Shown here: in pieces, positions 33,331-42,018 of the stretch | Layout of the letters: each line of letters starts with the position of its first letter | Numbering within the stretch: the stretch's first letter is position 1 | Assembly: GCF_051846915.1 (NCBI RefSeq) | Contig: NZ_JBPYCR010000010.1 | Coordinates: 29,518-93,517, forward strand | Direction: 5' to 3' | Source: JBPYCR01 sp051846915 | GTDB taxonomy: Bacteria > Bacillota > Bacilli > Bacillales > Amphibacillaceae | Length of the DNA: 64,000 nt | Program-made: the position numbers and the translations under genes | Notes under the pieces: model-generated | Database searches by the model: none | What the model saw: the letters and a program-made list of their open reading frames with translations, nothing else | Told to the model about the DNA's origin: nothing

Positions 33331-33888
33331 TTATGCTCTTGATACATATTTTCCTTCCGAAGTGCTAATTACCAGTACATCTCCTTGATTAATAAAAAGA
33401 GGGACTTGTACTTGATAACCTGTTTCTAATGTGGCTTGTTTAGAACCGCCGCTTACGGTATCCCCTTTAAGACCGGGTTCTGTTTCGGAAACTTCTAATT
33501 TTACGTTTTTAGGTAATGACACCCCAAGGATTTCTCCTTCATAAGTGATAATATCTACTTCCATATTTTCCTTAATAAAATTTAACTCATGTTCAATCTG
33601 ACTTTGTTGTAACTCTATTTGATCATATGTATTTACATCCATAAAAGCGTGAGAATTACCAGATCCATATAAATATTGCATTTTTTTATTTTCAATATGC
33701 GCTTTATTTACTTTTTCACCTGCGCGGAATGTTTTTTCCTGGATATTGCCATTTCGTAAATTGCGCAATTTGGAACGAACAAATGCAGCGCCCTTCCCTG
33801 GTTTTACATGTTGAAATTCCAGCACTTGCCAAATATTATTATCGAACTCAATAGTTAATCCTGTTTTAAAATCATTTACAGAAATCAT
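33331..33888 (-). CDS. efp: Translation elongation factor P
   Basis: 185-aa EF-P that rescues ribosomes stalled at polyproline. Three domains: KOW-like N-terminal with QHVKPGKGAAFVRSKLRNL (modifiable Lys in the PGKG loop near residue 32), an OB domain, and the C-terminal signature TVSGGSKQATLETGYQVQVPLFI. GGAGG precedes the ATG; 28 nt after the Xaa-Pro peptidase gene, as in B. subtilis. Confidence 0.96.
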   Translation of the reverse strand: MISVNDFKTGLTIEFDNNIWQVLEFQHVKPGKGAAFVRSKLRNLRNGNIQEKTFRAGEKVNKAHIENKKMQYLYGSGNSHAFMDVNTYDQIELQQSQIEHELNFIKENMEVDIITYEGEILGVSLPKNVKLEVSETEPGLKGDTVSGGSKQATLETGYQVQVPLFINQGDVLVISTSEGKYVSRA

Positions 33889-33916
33889 GACGTATTCCTC
33901 CTTGATTAAACTTATT

Positions 33917-34981
33917 CTATAGCTTAATTAAATGTTTAGGGGCGTGAGTTAATCGCTCATTTCCAGTATCTGTTATTACAATGTCATCTTCAATTCTACA
34001 ACCACCAGTATCCGGTACATATATACCGGGCTCAACCGTTACGACCATCCCCGGTAAAAGCTTTCTGTCAGCACGTGGAGTAAGCCCCGGTCCCTCATGC
34101 ACTTCCATGCCCAGTCCGTGTCCGGTAGAGTGACCAAAGAATTCTCCGTATCCTTTTTTAGTTATGTAATCTCTCGTAATTGCGTCCGCCTCTTTACCTG
34201 TCATACCAGGCTTTATTAGCTCAACCCCAAGTGACTGTGCTTCTAGGACAGTTTCATAAATCTCTTTTAATTCGTTGCTAATTGATCCAACAGCTACCGT
34301 TCTCGTAATGTCTGAACAGTAATTGTTATAAAACGCACCAAAATCCATCGTGACAAGTTCGCCTGTCTGAACCGTCTTTTCTGAAGCTACTCCGTGAGGA
34401 AGTGCTGAGCGAAAACCTGAAGCAACAATAATATCAAAACTAGAGGAAGCTGCTCCTTTTTTCCGCATAAAAAATTCAAGTTCATTGGCAATTTCCACTT
34501 CACGAACACCCGGGCGGATATAATCCAGAATATGTTCGAAAGCTGCATCGGCAATGGTGGCAGCATGTTTCATAATAGCAATTTCCTGATCTGTTTTGAT
34601 CAACCTGATTTCTTCAATAATACTACTGACCGGCACTAGATCTGCCGAAAACAATTTGGAATATCGCTCGAAAGTTGCATAAGTTACGTTGTTTTTTTCA
34701 AACCCTAATCGTTTCACGTTTAAATTATTCAATTGTTTATTAATCTCTTCAGCAAGAAGCTTCTTATGTTCAATGATTTTAAAATGCTTTGCTTGCACTT
34801 TTGCTTGCTCTGTATAACGAAAATCCGTTATAAAAAGTGCTTCATTCTTTGTGATTAACGCCACTCCTGCCGTCCCCGTAAAGCCGGTTATATATTTTCG
34901 ATTAACCGGATCTGTCACCAACAACCCGTCAATTTGATGATTTTCCAGTGTGCTTTGGAGGTTTTTTAATTTATTGGTCAT
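33917..34981 (-). CDS. yqhT: Xaa-Pro aminopeptidase (YqhT, M24 family)
   Basis: 354 aa. N-terminal creatinase-like domain (DGLLVTDPVNRKYITGFTGTAG) and a C-terminal pita-bread metallopeptidase domain with VTMDFGAFYNNYCSDITRT, GHSTGHGLGMEVHEGPGL and VTVEPGIYVP (metal ligands D, D, H, E, E). It cleaves X-Pro peptides in the cytosol. ATG 34981 follows GGGATGAG; upstream codons of the open frame lack a site. Location before efp is the usual one. Confidence 0.92.
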   Translation of the reverse strand: MTNKLKNLQSTLENHQIDGLLVTDPVNRKYITGFTGTAGVALITKNEALFITDFRYTEQAKVQAKHFKIIEHKKLLAEEINKQLNNLNVKRLGFEKNNVTYATFERYSKLFSADLVPVSSIIEEIRLIKTDQEIAIMKHAATIADAAFEHILDYIRPGVREVEIANELEFFMRKKGAASSSFDIIVASGFRSALPHGVASEKTVQTGELVTMDFGAFYNNYCSDITRTVAVGSISNELKEIYETVLEAQSLGVELIKPGMTGKEADAITRDYITKKGYGEFFGHSTGHGLGMEVHEGPGLTPRADRKLLPGMVVTVEPGIYVPDTGGCRIEDDIVITDTGNERLTHAPKHLIKL

Positions 34982-35191
34982 ATTCTCATCCCTTTCCGAC
35001 CTTCCCAAAGAAGTGGGTTTCATTAAAAAATTACATCATCAGTATTAGGATTAAAAAACGATCGTTTGAAAAAATAAATACCATAATGTAGAAAAATCTT
35101 ACAACAATGGTCAGATGTGAATAGTTTAACATAAATAGGCCATTTTGAATAATTACTACCACTTATTTATTTTACATACGAATGGCGTTAT

Positions 35192-35677
35192 TCAATCTTC
35201 TATTATTGAATCGAAGTAGTCGTATGATATGGAATAGCCAATAAATGTTCCGTATAAAATAAACAAACAAATTGTAGAGGTAATTGTTTCCTTGCTCATC
35301 TCTTTTAAAGCGGGTATATTCGTGAAGACAGGTTGTAAAAGGTAAAAAATTACTCCCCATAAAATTATTCCATATAAAACTCCAACCCATATTTTATTTT
35401 GTTTTTTTAATAAGCTATAATAGACAATTGCAGATAATATCGAAACTATTCCTGTTAATAGAACGGAAGCAATATCCCCTATCCATTTATCTGTCCACGC
35501 TTCTGAAATCCAAGGCCGCACTAAAAACGATGCTGGAGATACTTCTGAGAAATTGAAGTAATAAAGAAACACTCCTATACTCCCCCAAAAAAGACCGGCA
35601 AAAATTCCAGTAATTATGGATCTTTTCAATAATATCCCATTTATTTTCGGTTTTTTTTGTGATGTTTTAGATGACAA
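35192..35677 (-). CDS. yqhR: Membrane protein YqhR
   Basis: 161-aa protein with four predicted helices and conserved FAGLFWGSIGVFLYYFNFSEV and GVLYGIILWGVIFYLLQPVF segments of the YqhR family (unknown function). The best start is a TTG at 35677 with GGAGGTG 6 nt upstream. The open frame reaches 35794 but those codons have no ribosome site. Synteny with yqhT and efp supports the name. Confidence 0.8.
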   Translation of the reverse strand: MSSKTSQKKPKINGILLKRSIITGIFAGLFWGSIGVFLYYFNFSEVSPASFLVRPWISEAWTDKWIGDIASVLLTGIVSILSAIVYYSLLKKQNKIWVGVLYGIILWGVIFYLLQPVFTNIPALKEMSKETITSTICLFILYGTFIGYSISYDYFDSIIED

Positions 35678-36164
35678 AACAAGCACCTCCATTTTATTTA
35701 TATTCGGTATTAATTGTATCCATCTAGCCTTAAAATAGTAGTAATACTCAAAAACACTAGTTTTAGCTTTTCCAATTACATAAAAATAAATCATAGTACA
35801 AAATGTATTTACTCTGGTTAACTAGTTATCTGAACAATTATCTTGTAAAATAAAGATAATTGCCTTTTTTGATAAAGAAAACGATAATAGGTGCATACTT
35901 CTTCAATAAACAGGGAACAATTTAATGTATATATGATAAATTACCAAATTCGTATTGATGCAGTTTAAGACCTGGTTCATTCTGATGATAGTGATGTATA
36001 ATATGAAGTGTAGTAACTCTGTAACATCTACTTTATCAAGTACAATACATTTTATGATTTTCATTGTTGCGCTTTAACTTTTGAGCTTTATTGTATAAAA
36101 AGATCCACATTCACAATCTTTTATAAACTGTACAAATCAGATTATTGGAGAAAGGAGGATATAG
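35678..36164. other. A/T-rich divergent intergenic region, no gene seen
   Basis: 487 bp between divergent yqhR and yqhP. In B. subtilis aroQ and yqhQ lie in this neighbourhood; neither is present. Apart from the hairpin at 35836-35870 nothing recognisable was found. Confidence 0.6.
35836..35870 (+). terminator. Orphan terminator-like hairpin
   Basis: AATTATCTT / AAGATAATT stem, 8-nt loop, then GCCTTTTTTG on the plus strand. No plus-strand gene ends here, so it may end a small or antisense RNA, act in the yqhP leader, or be a remnant. Confidence 0.5.
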
Positions 36165-36533
36165 ATGGGTAGAAATAAATTCACTTTCTTAGTCTATGTC
36201 ATCTTGGGTCTAGCGGGCATCGGGTTGATAACGCAATTGTTTGGCAATACGAAAAACTTTTTAGCAAATGTGTTTGTCATGATTGGAATGGGGTTAGCAG
36301 TATTTGCGGTGATTTATTTTATCTTCCTAAGAAAGAGACCAGGTTCAAACTCGGAAATGAAAAAGTATAGAAAGGCAGTCAAACAATCAAAAACAAAATA
36401 TAAAATGCATCAGGATAAAAACTATAAAAAGAAAAGTCCGATACAAGCAAAACAAAAAAGAAGAATGAGTAAACGACCCTCACATTTACGTGTGATCGAT
36501 GGTAAAAAAGAAAAAGACCGGGCAACCTACTAA
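36165..36533 (+). CDS. yqhP: SA1362-family membrane protein YqhP
   Basis: 122 aa. Two N-terminal helices (TFLVYVILGLAGIGLITQLF, NVFVMIGMGLAVFAVIYFIF) and a strongly basic C-terminal tail of about 65 residues, the pattern of the YqhP/SA1362 family. Function unknown; the tail may bind nucleic acid or membrane phosphate (inference). AAAGGAGG precedes the ATG. Confidence 0.82.
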   Translation: MGRNKFTFLVYVILGLAGIGLITQLFGNTKNFLANVFVMIGMGLAVFAVIYFIFLRKRPGSNSEMKKYRKAVKQSKTKYKMHQDKNYKKKSPIQAKQKRRMSKRPSHLRVIDGKKEKDRATY

Positions 36534-36552
36534 GCTGCTCGGTCTTTTAATA
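36512..36552 (+). terminator. Terminator overlapping the yqhP stop
   Basis: AAAAGACCGGGCA / TGCTCGGTCTTTT, 13 bp with one G-U, loop of 11 nt carrying the stop codon, T-rich tail. The A-run on the other side suggests it also ends the convergent patatin gene. Confidence 0.85.
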
Positions 36553-36569
36553 TTCCTGAATATAAACTG

Positions 36570-37460
36570 TTATTTGGGCCATCTGCGCAAAAATTCATCT
36601 GCTCTTTTATTGCCGATTTCAATCAAATCAGCTTTTGATTTTTCATCGATAGAAAAATTTGTTGAACGAATATGGTTTACAGGTATAAAAATAATATTGT
36701 TTTTCTTCGATGTTGAAATATATCTTGAATCATGCGCTTGCTTCATTGTATCGAATAACGCATATAACATATCTAAAGCGTTTTTTATTTTATTTGGCTC
36801 TATTTGATCCATTGATTCACTTAACTTAACTCCGAGTATCGGCCGATCAATTCGTTTTTCTTTTCCTTCAAAAACCCATAGCGGAAAATTACTTAAGAGT
36901 CCACCATCCACAATAAGACTTTTTTCTTTACTCGCCTGCGATAATGCTGTCGGCATGAAGAAGTATGGAAAACCTGCACTCATCCGAACCGCTTTGGCTA
37001 TAGGGAAATACCAAGGATCGATTCCATATACACGTTCCAGATCGTCGGGTATAACGATCAACTTACCTAATGTTAGGTCGCTGACAACTACTTTCAAATA
37101 GCCACGCGGCAAGTCTTTGAAGGTATATACATTTTTTGCAGCTAAATGATCATACATCCATTTTTCAAGTTGATCTCCTTTATACAACCCCATTTTAAAA
37201 TATAGAACAAGCCATTTACTCCACGGAATGATTTTACTTAAAGTGGGTTCATCCAAAAACATTTTCTTATCCAATTTATCAATTGTTTTAATTATTGAAT
37301 CCTTTTGATAACCAGCCGCTAGTAATGCAGCTATCATAGCTCCTGCTGATGTCCCAGCTGTACGTTTTATGGATAATTTTTTCTTCTCTATAGCTTCGAG
37401 AACGCCTATAAAAGCATATGCCTTAACTCCTCCACCAGAAAAAACAAGATCAATTTCCAT
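36570..37460 (-). CDS. yqhO: Patatin-like phospholipase (YqhO)
   Basis: 296 aa with all patatin hallmarks: oxyanion loop FSGGGVKAYAFIG, nucleophile elbow GTSAG (Ser near 42), and the aspartate of VDGGLLSNFP (near 190). Expected lipid acyl hydrolase, substrate unknown. ATG 37460 has GAGGGG upstream; the open frame extends 35 codons further without a site. It is adjacent to mntR, as in B. subtilis. Confidence 0.88.
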   Translation of the reverse strand: MEIDLVFSGGGVKAYAFIGVLEAIEKKKLSIKRTAGTSAGAMIAALLAAGYQKDSIIKTIDKLDKKMFLDEPTLSKIIPWSKWLVLYFKMGLYKGDQLEKWMYDHLAAKNVYTFKDLPRGYLKVVVSDLTLGKLIVIPDDLERVYGIDPWYFPIAKAVRMSAGFPYFFMPTALSQASKEKSLIVDGGLLSNFPLWVFEGKEKRIDRPILGVKLSESMDQIEPNKIKNALDMLYALFDTMKQAHDSRYISTSKKNNIIFIPVNHIRSTNFSIDEKSKADLIEIGNKRADEFLRRWPK

Positions 37461-37565
37461 TGATGTCTTCCCCTCATAATTTTTTAAATATGTATAATAA
37501 TGATTAGTTATAAGTAAGTCAACAATTAAGAAAATAGAACTTTTTTCGATGAAAGTGCGGTTCAA

Positions 37566-37830
37566 ATAGGTGGGAGAAAAATGACCAGCCGGCTAAGGTC
37601 GTTACTTCCTATGATAATGCCGATACTAGCATAACTGGTGCATCGAGGAGTAAGCGAAGCATTGCATAGCGTAGCGGACTTCTGCCGAGTGTGATGACTT
37701 CTGTATATCGCCATAAAGCTAGTCGGTAAGTCGTACAGACATTTGCGGCCACCAGAACGTAGAAAACGTTAAAAGAAATTCCTAAAGTACATGAGCAGGG
37801 GTAAGTCTTGTTACGACAAAGATCGATCCG
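37566..37830. other. GC-rich non-coding block upstream of yqhO
   Basis: About 265 bp, GC near 48% against about 35% around it, without a plausible gene or ribosome site. It contains short inverted pairs (for example GCATTGC...GCGTAGCG and ACCAGCCGGCT...AGCTAGTCGGT). No similarity to copies A-C is obvious by eye. Nature unknown. Confidence 0.4.
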
Positions 37831-37867
37831 TCAATTTGATCGGAATTTTTTTATCACTTCTAAAATA

Positions 37868-37913
37868 TTAAAAATCGATTCATACAAACAATTCGCTGTT
37901 TGCATGAATCGAT
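37868..37913 (-). terminator. Terminator of mntR
   Basis: 17-bp stem with one mismatch (ATCGATTCATGCAAACA / TGTTTGTATGAATCGAT on the minus strand), loop of 6, then TTTTTAATATTTT. Confidence 0.9.
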
Positions 37914-37915
37914 CG

Positions 37916-38344
37916 TTATACTTTTGCCTCATTATCTCTGTCGTGCAATTGTTCCAGCTTGCTAATCCGGGTTGTGTCCTCGTTAAAGTAATTAACCAAA
38001 TCACTAATACGATCAATTGAATTCCAGCTTAAGTGGTGTTCAATACCTTCGACATCATCATAAATATTTTCTTCATCCACCCCAATTATTTCAAGAAATT
38101 GTTCCAGTAAATCATGTCGGAATACTAACCGTTTTCCAATTTTATTTCCCTTATCCGTTAATACAAAACCTCTATATTTTTCATAATCAAGGAAATTATC
38201 TTTATCTAATTTCTGAACCATTTTCGTTACGGACGATGGGTGGACATCTAAAGCTTCAGCTATATCCGATACTCGCGCATATCCTTTATTATTAATTAAG
38301 TTATAAATTATTTCAATATAATCTTCCATACTCGGAGTTGGCAC
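37916..38344 (-). CDS. mntR: Manganese-dependent transcriptional regulator MntR
   Basis: 142-aa DtxR-family repressor of Mn uptake. PTPSMEDYIEIIYNLI start, winged-helix block ARVSDIAEALDVHPSSVTKMVQKLDKD, and metal/dimer domain with GVDEENIYDDVEGIEHHLSW, where E/H residues bind Mn. Nearly identical in these blocks to the B. subtilis protein. Start is GTG at 38344, 5 nt after AAGGAGGG; the ATGs of the longer frame precede the site. Confidence 0.95.
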   Translation of the reverse strand: MPTPSMEDYIEIIYNLINNKGYARVSDIAEALDVHPSSVTKMVQKLDKDNFLDYEKYRGFVLTDKGNKIGKRLVFRHDLLEQFLEIIGVDEENIYDDVEGIEHHLSWNSIDRISDLVNYFNEDTTRISKLEQLHDRDNEAKV

Positions 38345-38545
38345 AATAACCCTCCTTTGCATCATTTTTTACGAAGTGCAACTTTGTTTACACTTATAAT
38401 GGTATCGCATTTTAACAAAAGAAACAACCTTTCTTCTTATGCCTTTTAAACATTCCAACTTTGTTGCACACAATAGTTACCAAAACTTAATTGATACAAA
38501 ATGACTCTCTAATCCTTTATCTTGTTAGTATCATGCCTTTCTTTC

Positions 38546-38585
38546 AAGAAAAAGAAGTTTCCGCAAATGTTAACGGAAACTTCTT
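38546..38585 (-). terminator. Terminator of nrdJ
   Basis: 12-bp stem AAGAAGTTTCCG / CGGAAACTTCTT, 10-nt loop, then TTTCTTG on the minus strand. Confidence 0.85.
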
Positions 38586-38612
38586 CTCGATCGATATTCA
38601 AATTAATTTAAA

Positions 38613-41174
38613 TTATAATCCACACTTCAATTGTGCCCCGCAACTTGTACATGTATTACATCCGCCAACATCTGCAACATGTCCTTCTCGACAAACCGGA
38701 CAGCGATCACCAATTTCCGACCCGATCGTAATGTTCGTTTTTTCAAGTTCCTGTATTGTATCCATAATAACAACACGTGGCTTTTCTTCCGTAACGTAAT
38801 TTTCTTTTTCTTGTTCAAACTCGCCTTCCTCAGATTCAAGTGTCAATACTTGCGAATCTCTACTGCCATCCACATATACGGTTCCGCCTTTTGCTCCGCC
38901 ATGGTAAAGTCGGCGGTAGACACTTTCCACCTGGTTCACCGTATAACCTCTAGGTGCATTTACTGTTTTCGAAATCGAGCTGTCCACCCAGCGCTGAATA
39001 ACACATTGTGTATCTGCATGGGCTTCAGGGGACAAACTCATAGCAGTTACAAACCAATGCGGCAAATTATTTTCATCTTTTTCCGGATTATCGCGTAAAT
39101 ATTCCTGAACGATATCTGCTTTCACTTCGATAAATTTGCCAAGTCTCCCACTGCGATAGTAAGAAAAGGAAAAGTATGGTTCAAGTCCAGTACTTACACC
39201 TACCATTGTACCTGTGGATCCAGTCGGCGCCACTGTCAATAGGTGTGAATTCCGTATGCCATATTTGATAATTCCTTCTCTGATATCTTGCGGCATTTGT
39301 TTCATGTAGCCGGTGTGAATGAATGCCTCTCTTAATTCGCTTGTTTCTTCATCCGTTTTCCCTACTAAAAATGGAAAACTTCCTTTTTCTTTCGCCAATT
39401 CAATTGAAGTGCGATAAGCAGTTGTAGCAATTGTTTCAAAGATTTGATTAACGAGCTGGTTACCTGCTTCTGAACCATATTCGGTTTCACAGTATATTAG
39501 TAAATCATGTAAGCCCATAACACCTAAACCTACTCGTCTTTCGCCTAATGCTTGCTTTTTATTTTCCTTTAAGAAATATGGAGTTGCATCGATGACATTG
39601 TCCTGTATTCTAACCCCGGTTTCAACCGTTCGTTTCAACTTCTCAATATTAATGGTTTTGGATTGTTTATTCGCCATTTGAGCTAAATTAACTGCTGCTA
39701 GGTTACAAACGGAATAAGGAGCTAGCGGTTGTTCGCCGCAAGGGTTAGTCGCCACCACTTGTTGTCCGTAACTTTTAGCATTTGTCATATCATTTGCATT
39801 ATCTATAAAGAAGATACCTGGTTCTGCCGCGTATGTTGCACAAATATTAATTAAATCCCAAAGCTCTTTCGCTTTAATACGCCGGTAGACGCGAACGCCA
39901 TACCCCATTTTTTCCCATTTACGCACATCACCAATTTCATGCCATTTTTCATTATAGTCTTTCATTTCTTTTTCAGAATAATTTTCCACATCAGGAAAAC
40001 GCAATTCATACATAGCATCATTTTCAACAGCGTGCATAAACTCTTTAGTTAAACATACTGATATATTCGCTCCTGACAAAAAGTCCGGATGATGAACTGT
40101 ATAAGTTCCGCCGGTTGTTATTTTTTCTTCTGCTTCTTTGATCGCTTCTTCGGTGAATCCACCAATTCCAGGCATGCTTTTATAATTTAATATACCTTGA
40201 TAAAGATCTTGCTCTGTATTGGTTAATGGAGTGAATTTTAGTTTTTCGTTTGCTAATCGTTTTATTTGGTCATCTTTCGTGTTTTCAATCAGATAGCGCA
40301 AAATTCTTGGATTTTGCATCTTAGAAATAATAAATTCGATTATATCCGGGTGAGAGTCAACGAGCATAATCATTTGTGCACCTCTTCTTGACCCGCCTTG
40401 TTCTACAAGATGTGTTAATTTCGCTATATCATCCAGCCAAGAAACGGAGCCGGATGATTTTCCATTTACACCTCGTGCCAATGTATTCCGTGGACGTAGT
40501 GTCGATCCATTCGTTCCTACTCCCCCACCGCGTGACATAATTTCCATCACTTGTTTTCGGTGATCCGAAATACCTTCTCGTGAATCTTTAATGTAAGGCA
40601 TAACATAACAATTAAAATACGTAACATCTGTGTTTGCGCCTGCCCCATATAAAACTCTACCAGCAGGAATAAAATTTAAATCGGATAATTCTTTATAAAA
40701 TTTATCAAACCATTCCTTCTGTTTTTCGCTTGTGTTTTCTACAGCGACTAATCCTGTAGCGTTTCTTTTGGCAATCTGTTCATAAAAAATTTCCAACGGT
40801 TTGTCTATTACGGCTAGATTACGTTTCACGATACCCGTTTCCGCTTCAACGCCTTCCAGGATACCGGTAAATTCTGAGGAAACAATAATCGTGGCCATAT
40901 TATTATCCCAGTCAATATCCTTTATAAAACCGAAACCTCTCGCAGGAAAATTCGGATCAGATTTAACGGTTAATACAACAAAATCACCTTTTTTGACTGT
41001 TTTTTTCTCTGTATCTTTAAATGCATAACGATCAAGCATCACTAATCGGGATACTCCTGTATGTGTTATTTTCATATCATTATCAATTGGATGTACTTGT
41101 GGAAATAGTTGAATATCTTTATTTAGAGAAGATACGTTTATTTCCATTTGCTCTTGAACTGTATTCGACATCAT
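38613..41174 (-). CDS. nrdJ: Adenosylcobalamin-dependent (class II) ribonucleotide reductase
   Basis: 853-aa class II reductase that makes deoxyribonucleotides with or without oxygen using coenzyme B12. Seen: an N-terminal extension, VTYFNCYVMPY (first active-site Cys), RGGGVGTNGSTLRPR, NPCGEQPLAPYSVCNLAAVNLA (active-site Cys near 479), TVAPTGSTGTMVGVSTGLEPYF, and a C-terminal Cys-rich tail CPVC...CNTCTSCGAQLKCGL. AAAGGAG lies 6 nt before ATG 41174; ATG 41171 is an alternative. It has its own promoter with two NrdR boxes. The gene is absent at this place in B. subtilis. Confidence 0.93.
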   Translation of the reverse strand: MMSNTVQEQMEINVSSLNKDIQLFPQVHPIDNDMKITHTGVSRLVMLDRYAFKDTEKKTVKKGDFVVLTVKSDPNFPARGFGFIKDIDWDNNMATIIVSSEFTGILEGVEAETGIVKRNLAVIDKPLEIFYEQIAKRNATGLVAVENTSEKQKEWFDKFYKELSDLNFIPAGRVLYGAGANTDVTYFNCYVMPYIKDSREGISDHRKQVMEIMSRGGGVGTNGSTLRPRNTLARGVNGKSSGSVSWLDDIAKLTHLVEQGGSRRGAQMIMLVDSHPDIIEFIISKMQNPRILRYLIENTKDDQIKRLANEKLKFTPLTNTEQDLYQGILNYKSMPGIGGFTEEAIKEAEEKITTGGTYTVHHPDFLSGANISVCLTKEFMHAVENDAMYELRFPDVENYSEKEMKDYNEKWHEIGDVRKWEKMGYGVRVYRRIKAKELWDLINICATYAAEPGIFFIDNANDMTNAKSYGQQVVATNPCGEQPLAPYSVCNLAAVNLAQMANKQSKTINIEKLKRTVETGVRIQDNVIDATPYFLKENKKQALGERRVGLGVMGLHDLLIYCETEYGSEAGNQLVNQIFETIATTAYRTSIELAKEKGSFPFLVGKTDEETSELREAFIHTGYMKQMPQDIREGIIKYGIRNSHLLTVAPTGSTGTMVGVSTGLEPYFSFSYYRSGRLGKFIEVKADIVQEYLRDNPEKDENNLPHWFVTAMSLSPEAHADTQCVIQRWVDSSISKTVNAPRGYTVNQVESVYRRLYHGGAKGGTVYVDGSRDSQVLTLESEEGEFEQEKENYVTEEKPRVVIMDTIQELEKTNITIGSEIGDRCPVCREGHVADVGGCNTCTSCGAQLKCGL

Positions 41175-41237
41175 CAATCGCTCCTTTTAATCAACATTTC
41201 ATTTTAAACGATTTTTGTTGGATTTTATGTTAATATA

Positions 41238-41305
41238 AATATATCATCCATTCTATACTAAATCAATATATAGTATTTTTATAAAAATACTACATCTATA
41301 TATTG
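41238..41305 (-). promoter_or_regulatory. nrdJ promoter with paired NrdR boxes
   Basis: Minus strand promoter TTGATT (41266-41261), 17 nt, TATATT (41243-41238). Two NrdR-like cores, CAATATATAG (41264-41273) and its exact complement CTATATATTG (41296-41305), are 32 bp apart, three helical turns, as is typical for NrdR box pairs. The first overlaps the -35, predicting repression. Confidence 0.75.
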
Positions 41306-41424
41306 ACATTTTGCTTTATTTATGTAATTAGATAAGAATTGCTTGTTTCTTGATAGATTAATGGATGATATAATTTACGTATGTACATTTATATGCTGCT
41401 TAGATAGAAAAAGGAGGTCTTACC

Positions 41425-41802
41425 ATGCTTTATGTAACAATTGCACTAATAATTGCTATTATTGCTTTTACGGCTTTTCGTTACTTTAAACAACGTACAT
41501 TTTTACATGTGCTAACAGAAGAACAATTCATAGAAGGATATAGAAAAGCACAGTTAATTGATGTAAGAGAACCACAAGAATTTGATAATGGTCATATTCT
41601 TGGGGCAAGAAACATTCCATTGACGCAAATGAAACAACGTCTAGTAGAAATTCGTCCCGATAAACCCGTATATTTATATTGTCAAAATAGTGGACGTTCC
41701 GCTAGAGCAGCTCACTTATTGAATAAAAAAGGCTATCAAAACATTAATCAATTACAGGGCGGATTTAAAAAGTGGACTGGAAAAGTAAAAAAGAAGAAGT
41801 AA
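41425..41802 (+). CDS. yqhL: Membrane-anchored rhodanese YqhL
   Basis: 125 aa: an N-terminal membrane helix (MLYVTIALIIAIIAFTAF) and a single rhodanese domain with LIDVREPQEFDNGHI and active-site Cys in YLYCQNSGRSARAA. Likely a sulfur transferase facing the cytosol; partner unknown. AAAGGAGG precedes the ATG. Divergent from nrdJ. Confidence 0.9.
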   Translation: MLYVTIALIIAIIAFTAFRYFKQRTFLHVLTEEQFIEGYRKAQLIDVREPQEFDNGHILGARNIPLTQMKQRLVEIRPDKPVYLYCQNSGRSARAAHLLNKKGYQNINQLQGGFKKWTGKVKKKK

Positions 41803-41837
41803 AAAAAGTCGTCTTTATTAAAAGGCGCTTTTTTTTA
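41799..41837 (+). terminator. Terminator of yqhL
   Basis: AAAAAAG-CG-CTTT / AAAGGCGCTTTTTT stem with one bulge and ATTA loop, long T-run. Confidence 0.65.
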
Positions 41838-42018
41838 TATAATTTTATAAACTACAGCATTATGCGAAAAACCTTCAATTAATCAAATAACCCTTCGCTG
41901 CCATCGGTCACATAATGAAAATTACTTCTCTTGGTTATACTAATATTGAAACTGATGACGAATCAATCACATCAAAAAATTTTAATTTACAGTACAACAC
42001 AAACAAAAGAGGTATTCC

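Noticed and set aside
38345..38612. Extra small gene between mntR and nrdJ
   Set aside because: The only open frame (starting 38491) covers the nrdJ terminator and its antisense; no ribosome site.
41175..41424. Cobalamin riboswitch upstream of nrdJ
   Set aside because: The leader is too short and A/T-rich; no B12 box was seen. A riboswitch would also be expected at B12-independent, not B12-dependent, reductases.
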